In this document: positions 21,950 through 32,489 of the stretch, piece after piece
How positions within the stretch are numbered: the first letter of the stretch is position 1
Layout of the letters: every line of letters begins with the position of its first letter
Source of the DNA: Trichobilharzia szidati
Taxonomy: Eukaryota; Platyhelminthes; Trematoda; Strigeidida; Schistosomatidae
Length of the DNA stretch: 64,000 nucleotides
NCBI GenBank assembly: GCA_944472155.2
Contig: OX235273.1
Span: 5,305,204 to 5,369,203 of the forward strand
Direction: 5' to 3'
The notes under the pieces: model-generated
Database searches by the model: none
What the model was told of the DNA's origin: nothing
The model's input: the letters and a program-made list of their open reading frames with translations, nothing else
Made by a program: the position numbers and the translations under genes

Positions 21950-22700
21950 TGGAATATACACATTCGATCATAGGGAATAATAAAAAGACAGTTGCAGCGA
22001 AGAAAATTTGTTTCGTCGAAGTCACCGTCATCTAGGCTATACATTCGTGTATTTATAATAAATGGGTGAGAAAGTTCCAGAATAATTTCCGGTTAGGGGT
22101 CAAATTTATCAAATTACAATTAGGAATTAAAATGTCATGATAAACAGGTGGGAGGGACGGATAAAATTCAAACAAAGTAGCGTCATAATTACTAAGAAGA
22201 TTGTCATATTGTGCATTTGGGGGTTAGAAATGTAGAAATAACAAAGTGGACAGGATGTTTGGATAAAAGAATATCTAGTGGGATCATAACTAATGTGACG
22301 AATAATTGTTTATGCAGTCAGGGGCTAAGTATGTAGAAATAATAAAATAACAAAATAGACAGGAAGTTTAGATAAGAAAGGCAGTGGGATGGTCACTATT
22401 AAAAGAATTACTTGTTTATGGTGGCCATGGCAGGGATAAGGGTTGTATGTACTTCTTTTGGATATGTAGCGTGGGCTTGAGCTATTGGATGGCTAGTGCC
22501 TCGGTTATTCCCAGACGTTCTAATTTTACTCCCTTTGATAGGTTTGATCGGATCTTGTATATTATTTTGAAGGATTTTTCGAATATCGCTGAATGTCCTG
22601 AATTGACCAGATGTCCTGTCACTGAACTATATACACGTTTTCGTTCTCCTTTTACTAGCCAGGCTCATGGAGAATTTCCATTGGGATATATAGAGAATCA
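21950..22700 (-). pseudogene. PLE C-terminal fragment (P1/P2-like) with 3' flank
   Basis: On the minus strand, 22690-22440 reads AWLVKGERKRVYSSVTGHL, FKIIYKIRSNLSKGVKL and ITEALAIQ, then IQKKYIQPLSLPWP. This is the conserved region downstream of the GIY-YIG core. The 3' flank (21950-22400) contains two imperfect direct copies of a segment with TATGTAGAAATAATAAAATA. The plus-strand ORF at 22384-22710 is a shadow. Confidence 0.6.
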
Positions 22701-22744
22701 AAACAAGTGATTCAACGAACAGACTGTTTTCAAGGGATTTATTG

Positions 22745-23690
22745 TCAAGCTGTATAATCGCATATATATCGTTTATTTAAGAAATTATATCCGGTGAGGG
22801 AATTGAACCATAGGTGTGAATAAATTAAATAATAATAATAATAGTATGAAATGCAATTAAAACTAAAATGTTTGTGATTATAATCATAGTGTAATGTCAA
22901 GTGGCAAGGCAAATTAATGTCATATGTTTAGATAGCACTTGAAAAAGGGTGTGCAATTATAAGATTAGGAGACAAATCGAATAAAATAAAAACGTTACGT
23001 AATATTGTGTGAAATTTAATAGCATAGAATTTAATGTTGTAAAAAAGGAATTGATTTAGAATGACAAGTGGAACAAGTGAAATAATATCGGGGACAATTA
23101 AAAGTGAGAGTAGTAATAGTTACAATTGACGTAATAAAGGAAGAATATACGAATTGAATAAACAAAAATGAAAAATTGGTAGAGCCAAAATATGATTAGG
23201 GATTACCATACTTTAGCATAGAGGGATTAAGACCATGAAAGTTGGAGGGGTTGAACGAACTTTTTCTGTACACAGAGATCTGGCTTTTCTGTTTCGATGG
23301 CCAAAGCTTCAGCAATACAGATGAGTCGGGTACGTAGGGATTTGGGTAGATTACTCTTTGCCTTGTAGATGACTATAAAGGCGGAGGCTGTAGAGATAGG
23401 GTGATAATTATCGATCAGGTGTTCAATGATCACACTTCTTATTGCTCCACTTCTACCTTTTCGTAACCATGCAGGATAGTGTTCTTGCAACCTCTTGGAC
23501 AAAACTCGAGTCGAACGACCGATTTACCTAGTTCTACACGAGCAGGAGAATTGAAAACGCATATGAATTTTTCCACATAAGACATTAATTATTTTGCTAC
23601 GTGACATTGAACTGTGATTACAATCACAAACATCTTAATTTTGATTGCATTTCATACTACTACTATTATTATTTTATGTATTCACGCCTA
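22745..23690 (-). mobile_element. PLE group P2 with inverted flanks
   Basis: The left flank (22800-22925) and right flank (23577-23690) are inverted copies sharing AGTATGAAATGCAAT, TGTTTGTGATTATAATCA and AATGTCAAGTGGCAA-type segments. The coding remnant lies between. A second P2 copy is at 44.24-44.99 kb. Confidence 0.65.
23227..23570 (-). pseudogene. PLE P2 GIY-YIG C-terminal region
   Basis: The frame from 23502 encodes SKRLQEHYPAWLRKGRSGAI, FIVIYKAKSNLPKSL, AEALAIETEKPDLCVQKK and FVQPLQLSWS. Upstream, another frame reads FICVFNSPA, the start of a degraded GIY-YIG core. RT is absent. Confidence 0.7.
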
Positions 23691-24191
23691 ACATTTTTTG
23701 TGTTCAATAACGGTCCATTCAGCCTGTTTCACTAACATGACCTCAGTGTAACAGTTGTGTAATAAAATCGATGTGGTCATTTTTATCTTTGTAGCACATT
23801 TCCAGTCCTTCATCAATTAACTAATTAGTTATCAACCCTGTAGAATGCGTATGACTCTTCTCATCTTTTCAAACATTGCTATTACTCATGCACTCTGATT
23901 TATTTTGTTACTTTTTGTGTCGATAACCTCTGATAAATGTATGACCTTGACCTGTGACCTTGACATGTTGTCAATTAACACTGTACATTAAATAAACCCC
24001 CTAAGTAACTGTACAGGTTTAAATTGAAGTTACGAAAAGTGATTTCTTTGCTCCCTTAAGTGTTCTTAATTAAATTACATGCGATTTCTTCATACCTTGA
24101 ACTAAAATCTATAAACTCAGCTTATATACAGTAAATTAATCTCAGTTTTTCAGCACATGGCAATTTTTAATTTAAGAACACAATATTCAGC

Positions 24192-24488
24192 GAAGAGACT
24201 CTACAACGAATTTATTACCAAGCTGTACAATCGTACATATATGGTTTTATTTAAGAAATTATATCCGGTGAGGGAATTATGTTAAAGGTGTGAATACATG
24301 AAATAATAATAGTATGAAATGCAATTAAAATATTTGTGATTATAATCATAGTTTAATGTCAAATGGCAAAATAATTAGTGTCATATATAGAATAATACAT
24401 AAGGTTTATAGATTTTGGAAAGGGGTACATAATTATAAGATTAGTAGACGAATATAAAATGTTACATAACATGGTATGAAATTTGATA
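24192..24488. repeat. P3 inverted arm, left
   Basis: Begins GAAGAGACTCTACAACG and ends GTATGAAATTTGATA. It includes AATTATATCCGGTGAGGGAA, which is shared with group P2. Confidence 0.85.
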
Positions 24489-24681
24489 AGACAGAATTCA
24501 ATATTGTAAAAAATATAAAAATATGAAAATTAATAATTTTAGGTCTAAAATGTCAAGTGGGTCAAGTGAAAAAGATTCAGAGTGAGAATAGTAATAATAA
24601 TAATGATAATAATATTAATAATAATAATAGTAATAAGGGAGGAGTACATAGAATAACTAAATAAACAAAATAAATAAGTGT

Positions 24682-25479
24682 CTATCCCTGTACGGCCAAG
24701 GCAGAAGTAGGGATTGTACATACTTCTTTTGTACACAACGGTCTGGATGGCTTAAAGTCATGAATTGCCAAGGCCTCAGCTGTCTTTAGAAGTCTGTAAC
24801 GAAGAAAACGCGGGAAGTTAGCATGGATTCTATATATTATCTTGAAATCGTGGTCAGGGTTGACAGAGTGAAAGAAGTCGATCAGGTGTTCCAAAATAGA
24901 GCTTCGCACACACTTCCTTTCTCCCTTATAAGACTATGCTGAAATATGTTCTCGTATCCGTGTGGAAAGCGTCCTCTGACTACGGCCAATGTACCTTGCT
25001 CCACAAGAGCAGGTGAACCGATAAATGTACATGGAGGCGGCCAGACGGTGGAGCTTATCTTATACAGAGATGGAGCACAACTTGTGGCTAGTGAACGTCA
25101 TATGTAATTTTGCTGCATAGAACGTCTTACTGACTGATTTAGAGAGACGATTTTTGAGCATATCTGAAGCTTGATCACCTTTGAATTCCAAGTTCATGAA
25201 TAAGGTTTTCTTTGGAACTGTGTCGGTGACCAGTTTAGACTGCTTATCTTTCATGTTGCTGTCAATAAATCGGTTAGGGTAGCCGTTTTCTACGAGACTG
25301 GCTTTTAAGAGGTCAAGTTCTGAGTCAACACAATCAGAACTACAAATTTTCCTTATCCTTGAGCAGAGCAAATGAATTAGGTTCCCTTTCCTGGAAATAA
25401 GCACCCAACTGTAAAAATTGGTTAGTTGTCCGTTCCATGTACGTTTCCGGTGGATAGATCTTATTCTATCAAATTTCAT
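24682..25479 (-). pseudogene. PLE P3 protein remnant
   Basis: Frame 25479-25060 encodes SIHRKRTWNGQLTNFYSW (post-RT region), KICSSDCVDSELDLL and TVPKKTLFMNLEFKGD. A frameshift follows, then a YIGRSQRTLSTRIREH-type GIY-YIG core. Frame 24909-24682 encodes RSSILEHLIDFFHSV, FKIIYRIHANFPRFL and LLKTAEALAIHDFKP. The RT catalytic core is absent. The gene is broken by at least one frameshift and a stop (SA stop SYKGERKC). Confidence 0.75.
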
Positions 25480-25765
25480 ACCATGTTATGTAACATTTTA
25501 TATTCGTCTACTAATCTTATAATTATGTACCCCTTTCCAAAATCTATAAACCTTATGTATTATTCTATATATGACACTAATTATTTTGCCATTTGACATT
25601 AAACTATGATTATAATCACAAATATTTTAATTGCATTTCATACTATTATTATTTCATGTATTCACACCTTTAACATAATTCCCTCACCGGATATAATTTC
25701 TTAAATAAAACCATATATGTACGATTGTACAGCTTGGTAATAAATTCGTTGTAAAGAGTCTCTTC
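25468..25765. repeat. P3 inverted arm, right
   Basis: Reverse complement of 24192-24488 with few differences (for example one extra T in the ACTCTTTACAACG end). Confidence 0.85.
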
Positions 25766-26022
25766 ATTGAATTTTTACATTGTCAAACGAATGAATCGGT
25801 AAAGATAGCAAAACCGTACGCAGACTTTTGGCTATGATAAATGTGTGAAATTAAAAAAACAGCATGCGTTTGCATAATGAAATTGCTTATCCTTTTGTGT
25901 TAATTGGTTACTTCATTGTGGGGGTGGGTGGAGTAGAGATTTTGGAACTTGGCCGAATTCTTTTCGAGTCCTCCATTCCTATTCAGACAATTTGGGTTGT
26001 AATTGGTTGATGGTGACTAGCT

Positions 26023-26090
26023 ATGTGGAATCCAGGACAAAACGCATTTCGTCCTATTTGGGACTCGTCTTCTGGATGTACCTGCATTAC
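26023..26090 (-). ncRNA. Hammerhead ribozyme copy, SMalpha type (decayed)
   Basis: Minus strand: TGCAGGTACATCCAG (stem I), then AAGACGA where the core should be CTGACGA (C3 and U4 lost), stem II GTCCCAAATAGGAC, GAAA, a short stem III, TC at the cleavage site, and CTGGATTCCAC (stem I 3' strand). The whole SMalpha layout is present, but core substitutions predict no activity. Confidence 0.75.
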
Positions 26091-26222
26091 TCAGTGAGTG
26101 ATTATATTCCTACCGAGGCTCGAACCCAGTGCCCATAGTTTCAAACGACAGAGCGTTATCCAACTAGATAACTTGGGCCACGAGAGCCACCTCTTGTGCA
26201 ACAGGTCACATTAATTATTTAA

Positions 26223-26453
26223 TTGAATTTTAGATTTTCCCGTCGATTGATTGGACCAAAGTGCTTGGTCTCCGGTTGACATGTTGGCTTCTCATGCAGA
26301 TGTTTCGACGATGTCTAGGCATGTAATTAGAAGTTAATTGGTGGATAGCAACCAGCAGTGGAATTCAGCATGCTTCTTCACAAGAAGCCGACATGTCAAC
26401 CTGAGACGGAGCCCTTCGGTCCAATCAATCGACAGGGAAATCTAAAATTGAAT
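26223..26453. repeat. SMalpha tail foldback
   Basis: Arms 26223-26292 and 26383-26453 are inverted copies of the SMalpha 3' tail (TTAGATTTTCCCGTCGATTG and its complement). The loop is about 90 bp and contains a piece of the sequence that borders the hammerhead. Confidence 0.8.
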
Positions 26454-26499
26454 ATTATAATAGTTTAAATTTGCCTGAAGTCTACCTTGAATCTAATCA

Positions 26500-27360
26500 A
26501 TTAATTACAATGTGAAAATACTGACCAGTTCTCAGAATCTCTACAAATACTTACATTCCCACATAGTTGACAATGGTCCAAACCTATTAAATGAGGGCTA
26601 GTCATATCCTCTGGCTGTCCAGATCTCTGTAGCCAGAATGGTGTTGAAACTCTTGGCCTACTAGGTTGACAGTAGAGCTTCTTAACCAATAAGCTAAAAC
26701 TTAACACGTTCTCAGAATATTCTAAATAATGTAACCTACCCTGGTCAATTCGATTCCCCACAGAAACACTCTTCAACCTCGCTTAGCTGGTAATCATTAG
26801 AGTAAAGAGACCTGAAGGCTGGGTCTGAGTCTGGTAGCAAAGCTCTGTAAAAATCAACACTAAGCCCACTAAAACGACAAAGGTCAAGCTTCAAATAGTA
26901 ATCGTAATACCCTTATTCTGGACAGTGTTTATATAATGTACGAAATTTTCAGCGGAAATTATTGCAAAGTAGTTTCTCTTTGTCTAGGATCCTCAAATAA
27001 AGACAGTAACAGACAGTAAATCACGTGACCCGAAGCGGAAATTAATCCCACGTGATATTTCTTCTTTACCTCCCCACCGTGAGAAATGCACGACACTTGG
27101 TTGACAGCCAGTTAAAAAGGGGTGTAGGAGTATATTTTTTGACCCAAGAATATATAAAAAAGCTGGATAATTGAAGACTTCAAGTAATTAGTTTGTGTAC
27201 CTCAAGGAAGCGGCAGTTTTGTACTAAAGATCTTCGAAAGAATCATCTCATGTATTAAGATACGTTGCCACTGATGACCTAAGTTTTTGCGAAATTTAGT
27301 AGGAATATGTAAACCAGCGAGAATTGAAACACCAGTTTGATTGGACACTGATTAACTAGT
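26500..27360. other. Unassigned sequence
   Basis: No domain or known repeat recognised. A TATATAAAAAAGCTGG stretch at about 27151 resembles a TATA box, without supporting context. The minus-strand frame 26776-26501 shows no family. Confidence 0.35.
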
Positions 27361-27364
27361 GTGA

Positions 27365-27680
27365 TGTATCTAGTCCTTTGTCTGGTGCAGTCAGGTAGGT
27401 CGCCATTATGGTGCACGTTGATTTGATGATATTATATGGTTGGAGGCAGGTAATCGGAAGGAAGCCTTGCCTCACCTAGGTTTCGTGCTAGCTGGCACTC
27501 ATCAGTCGGCAAGGTGTATCTGCAACCACCTTGAAAAGACTCATGTCCCATCTGAGATTCGAACCCGTATCACACAGTGAGTGCTGCAGTCAAAGACGTC
27601 ACCACTGAGCTAGCTATTCGAACTTGCGATTGACCTCCTGTAGGACTCTATTGGATACTTTGAATGGACACTAGTCACCA
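27365..27680 (-). mobile_element. Family C tRNA-headed SINE
   Basis: Minus strand: box A-like TAGCTCAGTGGTGACG, box B CGGGTTCGAATCTCAG, ATGGGACATGAGTCTTTTCA, a hammerhead-like module at 27463-27515, then CCTTCCGATTACCTGCCTCC and the tail towards 27365. A second tail fragment in the same orientation is at 27690-27850. Confidence 0.7.
27463..27515 (-). ncRNA. Hammerhead-like module, family C
   Basis: Minus strand: CCTTGCC pairs perfectly (7 bp) with GGCAAGG. Each strand then has GA next to the junction (possible tandem G-A pairs). Core CTGATGA (27499-27505) is consensus, stem II GTGCCAGCTAGCAC has 4 bp, GAAA follows, and stem III is the palindrome ACCTAGGT. The nucleotide at the cleavage position is G, which hammerheads disfavour. 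The 34.2 kb copy has GTC there. Confidence 0.55.
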
Positions 27681-27689
27681 ACTAGTGTG

Positions 27690-27850
27690 ATGCCTCTAGA
27701 CGTTTGTTTGGTGTAGACTGAGCTCTATCAGTCAGGTTTACAATATGGCCATCATTCTAGGTAGCTCACCATCACGGTAAACATTGATATGATGATATTA
27801 GATGGTTGGAGGCAACCGGCCACAGGAAGCCTTCGACCTAGAAGTCATAT
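27690..27850 (-). mobile_element. Family C SINE tail fragment
   Basis: Repeats the GATATGATGATATTAGATGG and GGTTGGAGGCA landmarks of the family C 3' part in the same orientation as 27365-27680. Confidence 0.55.
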
Positions 27851-28218
27851 TTTAATCGATTAAAACGATTTAAACAAGCGAAATCATATAAAATATAATA
27901 ATGAACTATATTTTATAGTTCAGGTTTCAAACAGGCCACCTTCTTTATTGATTTTTTTAGATATTCGCTAGCATTAGATAAAGCATTTACTAATAGACTG
28001 TAATTCTTTAGAGGTAATGATGAATAAGCGTTTTTCTTTTAGTTTTTTTCCAAATTATATTGGCATCACAACTTCAATGACATCAGGTTGTATGTTTGTG
28101 TTCGTGTCCGTGTTGTGGTGGCTTTGTGTTTCTGACAGATGATGACACCAGCTATGAAACAATCTGACATTAGTGTAGTCAATATTCTGAAAAATAAACT
28201 TTAACGTAGTCTTTCGTA

Positions 28219-28270
28219 TTGCCGCTCCACTCCACTCCACTCCACGCCACTCCACACCACACCACCCCAC
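28219..28270. repeat. CCACT-type minisatellite
   Basis: Tandem CCACT/CCACA units. The minus-strand ORF through it is an artefact. Confidence 0.85.
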
Positions 28271-28279
28271 TTTATCTCA

Positions 28280-29550
28280 TCGTATTGATTTAGACAATTC
28301 TGACGTTTTTCTTAGCTGCTTTTTGCTTTGCCTTGTTGTGTTTTTCGTTTCATTCCGCCGTGTATATCACACAGGCTTTATATTCACGAGTACATTTCTT
28401 ATTATTATCATCTATATTCTGTCTTTATATAAAAGCCAAAATTGTAGAGTGTCATCGGTAGTTCTGATATGCATTGGTTAGTTCTTTTAGAACGCTCACA
28501 CACACACACACTTACAGAGTTATGTAAGACATAAGTATACCGTGTGAATAGTGTTAGCAGTAGTTATGGTAGAAATAACCCAAAATTCAATTTCGAATTC
28601 ACATATATATATAAATATGTCTACCATTTCATTATTTTACTCACCACCATTCACACAAGCACACACAAACACACACAGAAATTCTAGATAAACAAGTTGG
28701 CTTAGCCGATTCTCTCGTCCAACATCAAAGCGAAAACAAGATGCCGACAGCAAAAATATCCTTTTTCTTTCACATTCTATTTATCTGTCACAAGAATACC
28801 AACACACTGTGGCACACAAACACAGACAAACACCCCCTGTGTACATTCCTATGATTGGCTTTTGTCTATTCGTTCGCCAGTTGTCATGACATATTGCTTT
28901 GCTTCTTTCGAAGAAAGCGGTAAAACATAATTTTTTTTCCTTTATGACATGTTCTGTATGTATGCGTTCTTGTGTATGTGCGATTTTCGCTCCTGCTGGT
29001 AGATATCCTACCATCAACGTTAGTCTACCCTCCGATTCCTTTATCTTTCGTATAGATTCATATAAACGCACACTTAACCAACCTAACCACCTCACTACCC
29101 CACTATCTAACTAACTAACTGACTAACGTGCTGACTGACTACTTACTAACTTCACTTAGATTTTAAAATTTATCCACAATATGTTGTGTTTGTTTTAATG
29201 TAATACCGTGTACAATTGTGAATTGTTCAACTGTCAATAGTGTTAACAAAAACGAAAGAAGATGTGAATAATAACGCAATGAATGAATAAAATTATAAAT
29301 TAGGAAGAAGCAAATGTTTTATGGTTTCCCTGCTTTATTGAAAGAAGAAGAAGAAAAAACTGTCTGTTGCAGGAAAAACAGAGATAATCTCTGTGTAGAA
29401 TTTTGAAAACCCGCCAGTATATATTGAACATTGAACAATATTTGCTCAAGTATGGCGGTTTCAGTGTTGGAGACATTTTTTTGAGAATGATCGGTTTTTT
29501 GTCAGGCTGAACACCACTCTAGTTAGCAACTGAGAATGTGACTTATGTTT
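28280..29550. other. Low-complexity spacer
   Basis: CA-rich tracts (28498-28512, 28655-28680) and a CTAA-type tract near 29108. No gene evidence; the 28781-29114 frames on both strands are uninformative. Confidence 0.4.
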
Positions 29551-29559
29551 CTCAGATTT

Positions 29560-29815
29560 CAAATTTTCGATTATGGCCAGTCCACCTCCATTTCTTCCTG
29601 CATATTTGTTGCGCAGTTAGTTCCTGCTAGATTGGATCGTTCGTTCATTGTCAGAGATCCCTGTTGCCTATCTTTTCCGGCTGGCCATCTGATCCTGAGT
29701 AATAAGCGAAGACTGTTGTTGCTGAAGGTCTGTAGTTTTTCGAAGTGCCCTTTGTGTCGCAGTGCCAAGTCTCTGATCCATAAAGTAGCACTGATTTCAC
29801 ATTGGAGTTGACTAG
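29560..29815 (-). pseudogene. RTE-like LINE fragment
   Basis: Minus strand: VKSVLLYGSETW-equivalent region, ALRHKGHFEKLQTFSNN and RIRWPAGKDRQQGSL, then NMQEEMEVDWP. It lacks both the RT core and the 3' tail. Confidence 0.6.
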
Positions 29816-29934
29816 TTTCTTTTTAGACACTTGGTTAGACTCACTTCAACAGAAGAGACATGAAATTATCTCAGATATGTAGATGATCCATTAATTAGAC
29901 TACTGACTTCACAGAACTTGTATCCACCACCTTA

Positions 29935-30065
29935 CATTATCATGATCTAGTGTATGATGTGGCTCATTAGTTTAACTACTCGACGTCAGTCATTTGGTTT
30001 GGAGTTCGAATCCTGCTCCATGTGATTCAGGCTGGAAAAATGGTTAGCATCATTAGCTCTTAGAC
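29935..30065 (+). mobile_element. Family E tRNA-like SINE fragment
   Basis: Contains TGATGTGGCTCATTAGTTTA, CTACTCGACGTCAGTC, box B GGAGTTCGAATCCTGC and ATTAGCTCTTAGAC, colinear with 12425-12570. Confidence 0.5.
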
Positions 30066-30155
30066 AATACGTACAGCTCATTGTCTGGTAAGTGAATAAT
30101 TCCGTCCTGGCAACTACGTTCTAACCTACACTTCAGGTTAATTGACAATTTGTAT

Positions 30156-31472
30156 GTAAAACACAAAATAATTGAGCAAAGAATATCCCCCTTTTCGATA
30201 ATTTCCTCCTCTTCTGGCTCTACAATTATACATATATGTTTATGTACATAGAATATTCCAGAATAGTAGTCAGTAACGATATTATTGTGTTTTTTAAATA
30301 ATATCGATCTGTTAAGTAAGATCACAATGGAATTTTAGTTCATTAAAGATGCATAAATTATAATAAGCATAAAAATGTAATAGTAAATAGAATATCAAAT
30401 AAAATTAAGGATATTTCTACAAAAAATTGAGGATCATTCAAACCTAGATGGGAAAGTTAAGGATAATGTCTGAACTAGCTTTTTATGGACGCATAAATTA
30501 GGCTTCTTAATGTGGATCCCAACAGCCTCAGCAGTATTCAGTAGTCGAACGCTTAAGGCGAAATTGAGATTTGTTGGTATGCAGTAAATGACCCTGAAAG
30601 CATGGTTAACATCAACCTTGTGTTCTGTATCCACAAGATGAGATAGAATAGCGCTACGAATAGATTTTGCTTCTCCTTTACTTAACCACGCAGGGTGATG
30701 TTTGTAAATGGCTCACTCCACAGGAGCATTCAAACTGGTAGATACACATGGAAGAGGCGAAATTAGGCACTTTATCTTTTACTCCTGAACACGAACAAGG
30801 AGTGGTTTTGAAGACAGCGTAATTCAGCAGCAGGGAATACTCTTTTTTCCTCATTTCTAAGGCGTTGTGTTAGTACCTTGCTGATGTTGTCCCCGAGGAC
30901 CTGCATTTGTAAGAATAAGGCCTTTTTAGGAACTGTTTGTACCTTGAGCTGCTTTGATTTTAGATTCATGTTCTTATCAATAAACTTTTCTGGATAACTG
31001 TTTTCACTCAGCAACCGTTTAATATTATTAAGTTCCTCATCAAGACATTCATCCGAGCAGATTGCTCTTGCTCTGTGAACCGAGCACTTTATCAGATTGA
31101 GTTTGTATTTTAAGGGCACGAAGCTGAAAAAATGCGTATACTTACCAGTTGATGTAGGTTCAGACATTATCCTTACCCCACTGGCCATCTAGGTTTGAAT
31201 GGCCCTCAATTTTTGTAGCAGTTTCCTTAATTTTAGTTGATATTCTATTTGCTATTGTATTTTTATTATTATAATCTAAGCATCTTTAATGAACTGTAAT
31301 TGCTTGGTGATCTTACTTAACAAATCGATATTATTTAAAAAACACTAATATTGATATTGACTACTATTCTAGAATATTCTATATATATAAACATATGAAT
31401 ACATAATTGTAGATCCAGAATAGGAAATTATCGAAAAGGGGGATATTCTTTGCTCAATTATTTTGTGTTTTA
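30156..31472 (-). mobile_element. PLE group P1, second copy, with inverted arms
   Basis: The left arm 30156-30451 (native 3' end, including the last codons PSRFE and stop) and the right arm 31183-31472 are inverted copies. The right arm sits directly upstream of the truncated coding region. Shared outer end: AAAACACAAAATAATTGAGC. Confidence 0.8.
30434..31188 (-). pseudogene. PLE P1 protein remnant, copy 2
   Basis: Frame 31188-30772 encodes EPTSTGKYTHFFSFVPLKYK, CSDECLDEELNNI and TVPKKALFLQMQVLGD. Frame 30634-30434 encodes TEHKVDVNHAFRVIYCIP, AEAVGIHIKKPNLCVHKK and the SRFE end. Between them the GIY-YIG core is deleted after TSLNAPVE, so the Y-I-G half is missing. It is closely similar to the 20 kb copy. 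Confidence 0.75.
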
Positions 31473-31499
31473 TAGATGTTTGAGTGAATTTGTATATAG

Positions 31500-31670
31500 T
31501 TGAAAGCCAACTCTGATTACTCAAGGTATCGTCTCAAACATTAGTTGGCACTTTCGAGTATCAGTGGGAAAGTATCTCACATCTAATTGGTGATGCAGGT
31601 GCTTCCAGGTAAAACGGTCTCGAATGAGATGAAATGAACATCCTGGACCCCACTGATAGACACAGTCAAG
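31500..31670 (+). mobile_element. SMalpha-like SINE fragment with a decayed hammerhead
   Basis: Contains GATGCAGGTGCTTCCAGGTA, TCTCGAATGAGATGAAATG and CATCCTGGACCCCACTG, in the order of the SMalpha hammerhead. Stem II has a different but still paired sequence (TCTC with GAGA). The core is not recognisable. Confidence 0.5.
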
Positions 31671-32226
31671 TCAAGATGCAGTAGACAATTTGGGGAAATT
31701 CTAAATAAGTTAAATTAGGCTTTAAAATTTTTTTTATATATTTATTATTCTCGTGCTATGACAAAATTATAGGTGAGACTAAGCTTAAAGCTACACAGCT
31801 GCTTTTATATTTAACTTGCTAAATTGTTTGTTCTGTTTCTATGACTGCATATTGAATTTCTCCCAATGAAATTATCATCTGCATTAGTCTTTTCTCCCAA
31901 TTTGTTTATTCTTTCACTACACTATGGGAGAAACAGTTGAGCTGACCGCCATTATGCTTATCTGTTCTGGATGATTTTTGTGAGACAATGTTTTGTAATC
32001 ACTCATACCCACACCCACACACGCATACACTCACAATGACAAGTGTACACACAATGATCTTGATAGTTTAACCTCGAGACATTAGTGTTATGTTTCTTTA
32101 GAAGAATTATGCAAATGAAACTGACTGAGTATTCACCAAACGTGTGATAATTAGTTACAGAGTGAATAATCCATATTTATCTTTTACAGTTATTATTTAT
32201 TGTGACAGGTAGGGAAAAATGTTATA

Positions 32227-32455
32227 TTTTGGTGTGGTTGTGTTCTCTGAGCTGGATGGTTTGGTTGCGAAGCTTTCATTGCTCTACTGAGCAACATCTT
32301 CAGCACATACTTCGATGTGAAGTGAGCTTTTAGAATTCTCTATGAGTTTATTAGTCATCTCTTCTAGTAGCCTTGAACGTGATTGGTTGTTTTCGTGTGA
32401 CATTTCACCCCCTAGTTTGCTTGTCTCAGTGCTGGCTGCTTCTTTGGTCTGAATG
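32227..32455 (-). repeat. P6 inverted arm, left (contains an antisense coding tail)
   Basis: The minus-strand frame 32466-32284 encodes NNQSRSRLLEEMTNKLIENS and ends HIEVCAEDVAQ. That ending is identical to the end of the plus-strand P6 ORF. The more upstream residues differ, so the arm comes from a different P6 copy. Confidence 0.8.
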
Positions 32456-32489
32456 TCGTTAGTCATTCAAAACATAATTCTGCCAAAGA

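Larger units (their letters stand above)
24192..25765 (-). mobile_element. PLE group P3 with long inverted terminal arms
   Basis: A coding remnant on the minus strand is flanked by two arms of about 297 bp that are near-identical reverse complements. Relative to the coding direction the left arm is the native 3' end. The right arm is an inverted copy placed at the 5' end. Confidence 0.8.
26001..26460 (-). mobile_element. SMalpha-type SINE with foldback tail
   Basis: In minus-strand order: tRNA-like head (GGCCCAAGTTATCTAGTTGG box A, box B TGGGTTCGAGCCTCGG at 26113-26130), ACTCACTGAGTAATGCAGG, a hammerhead module, then CACATAGCTAGTCACCATC. On the other side of the head is a 26223-26453 foldback made of the family's 3' tail in both orientations. 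Confidence 0.8.

Noticed and set aside
22384..22710. Plus-strand 108-codon gene
   Set aside because: The minus strand reads a recognisable PLE C-terminus across the same bases; the plus frame is a shadow.
27265..27300. Hammerhead-like CTGATGACC with GCGAAATT
   Set aside because: No stem II pairing between the two blocks and no complementary flanks.
28055..28270. Minus-strand WRGVEW-repeat protein
   Set aside because: It is the translation of a CCACT minisatellite.
32453..32489. Native start of the P6 protein at the first ATG
   Set aside because: The ATG is in or at the edge of the inverted arm; homology to RT begins only afterwards and motifs A and B are missing.
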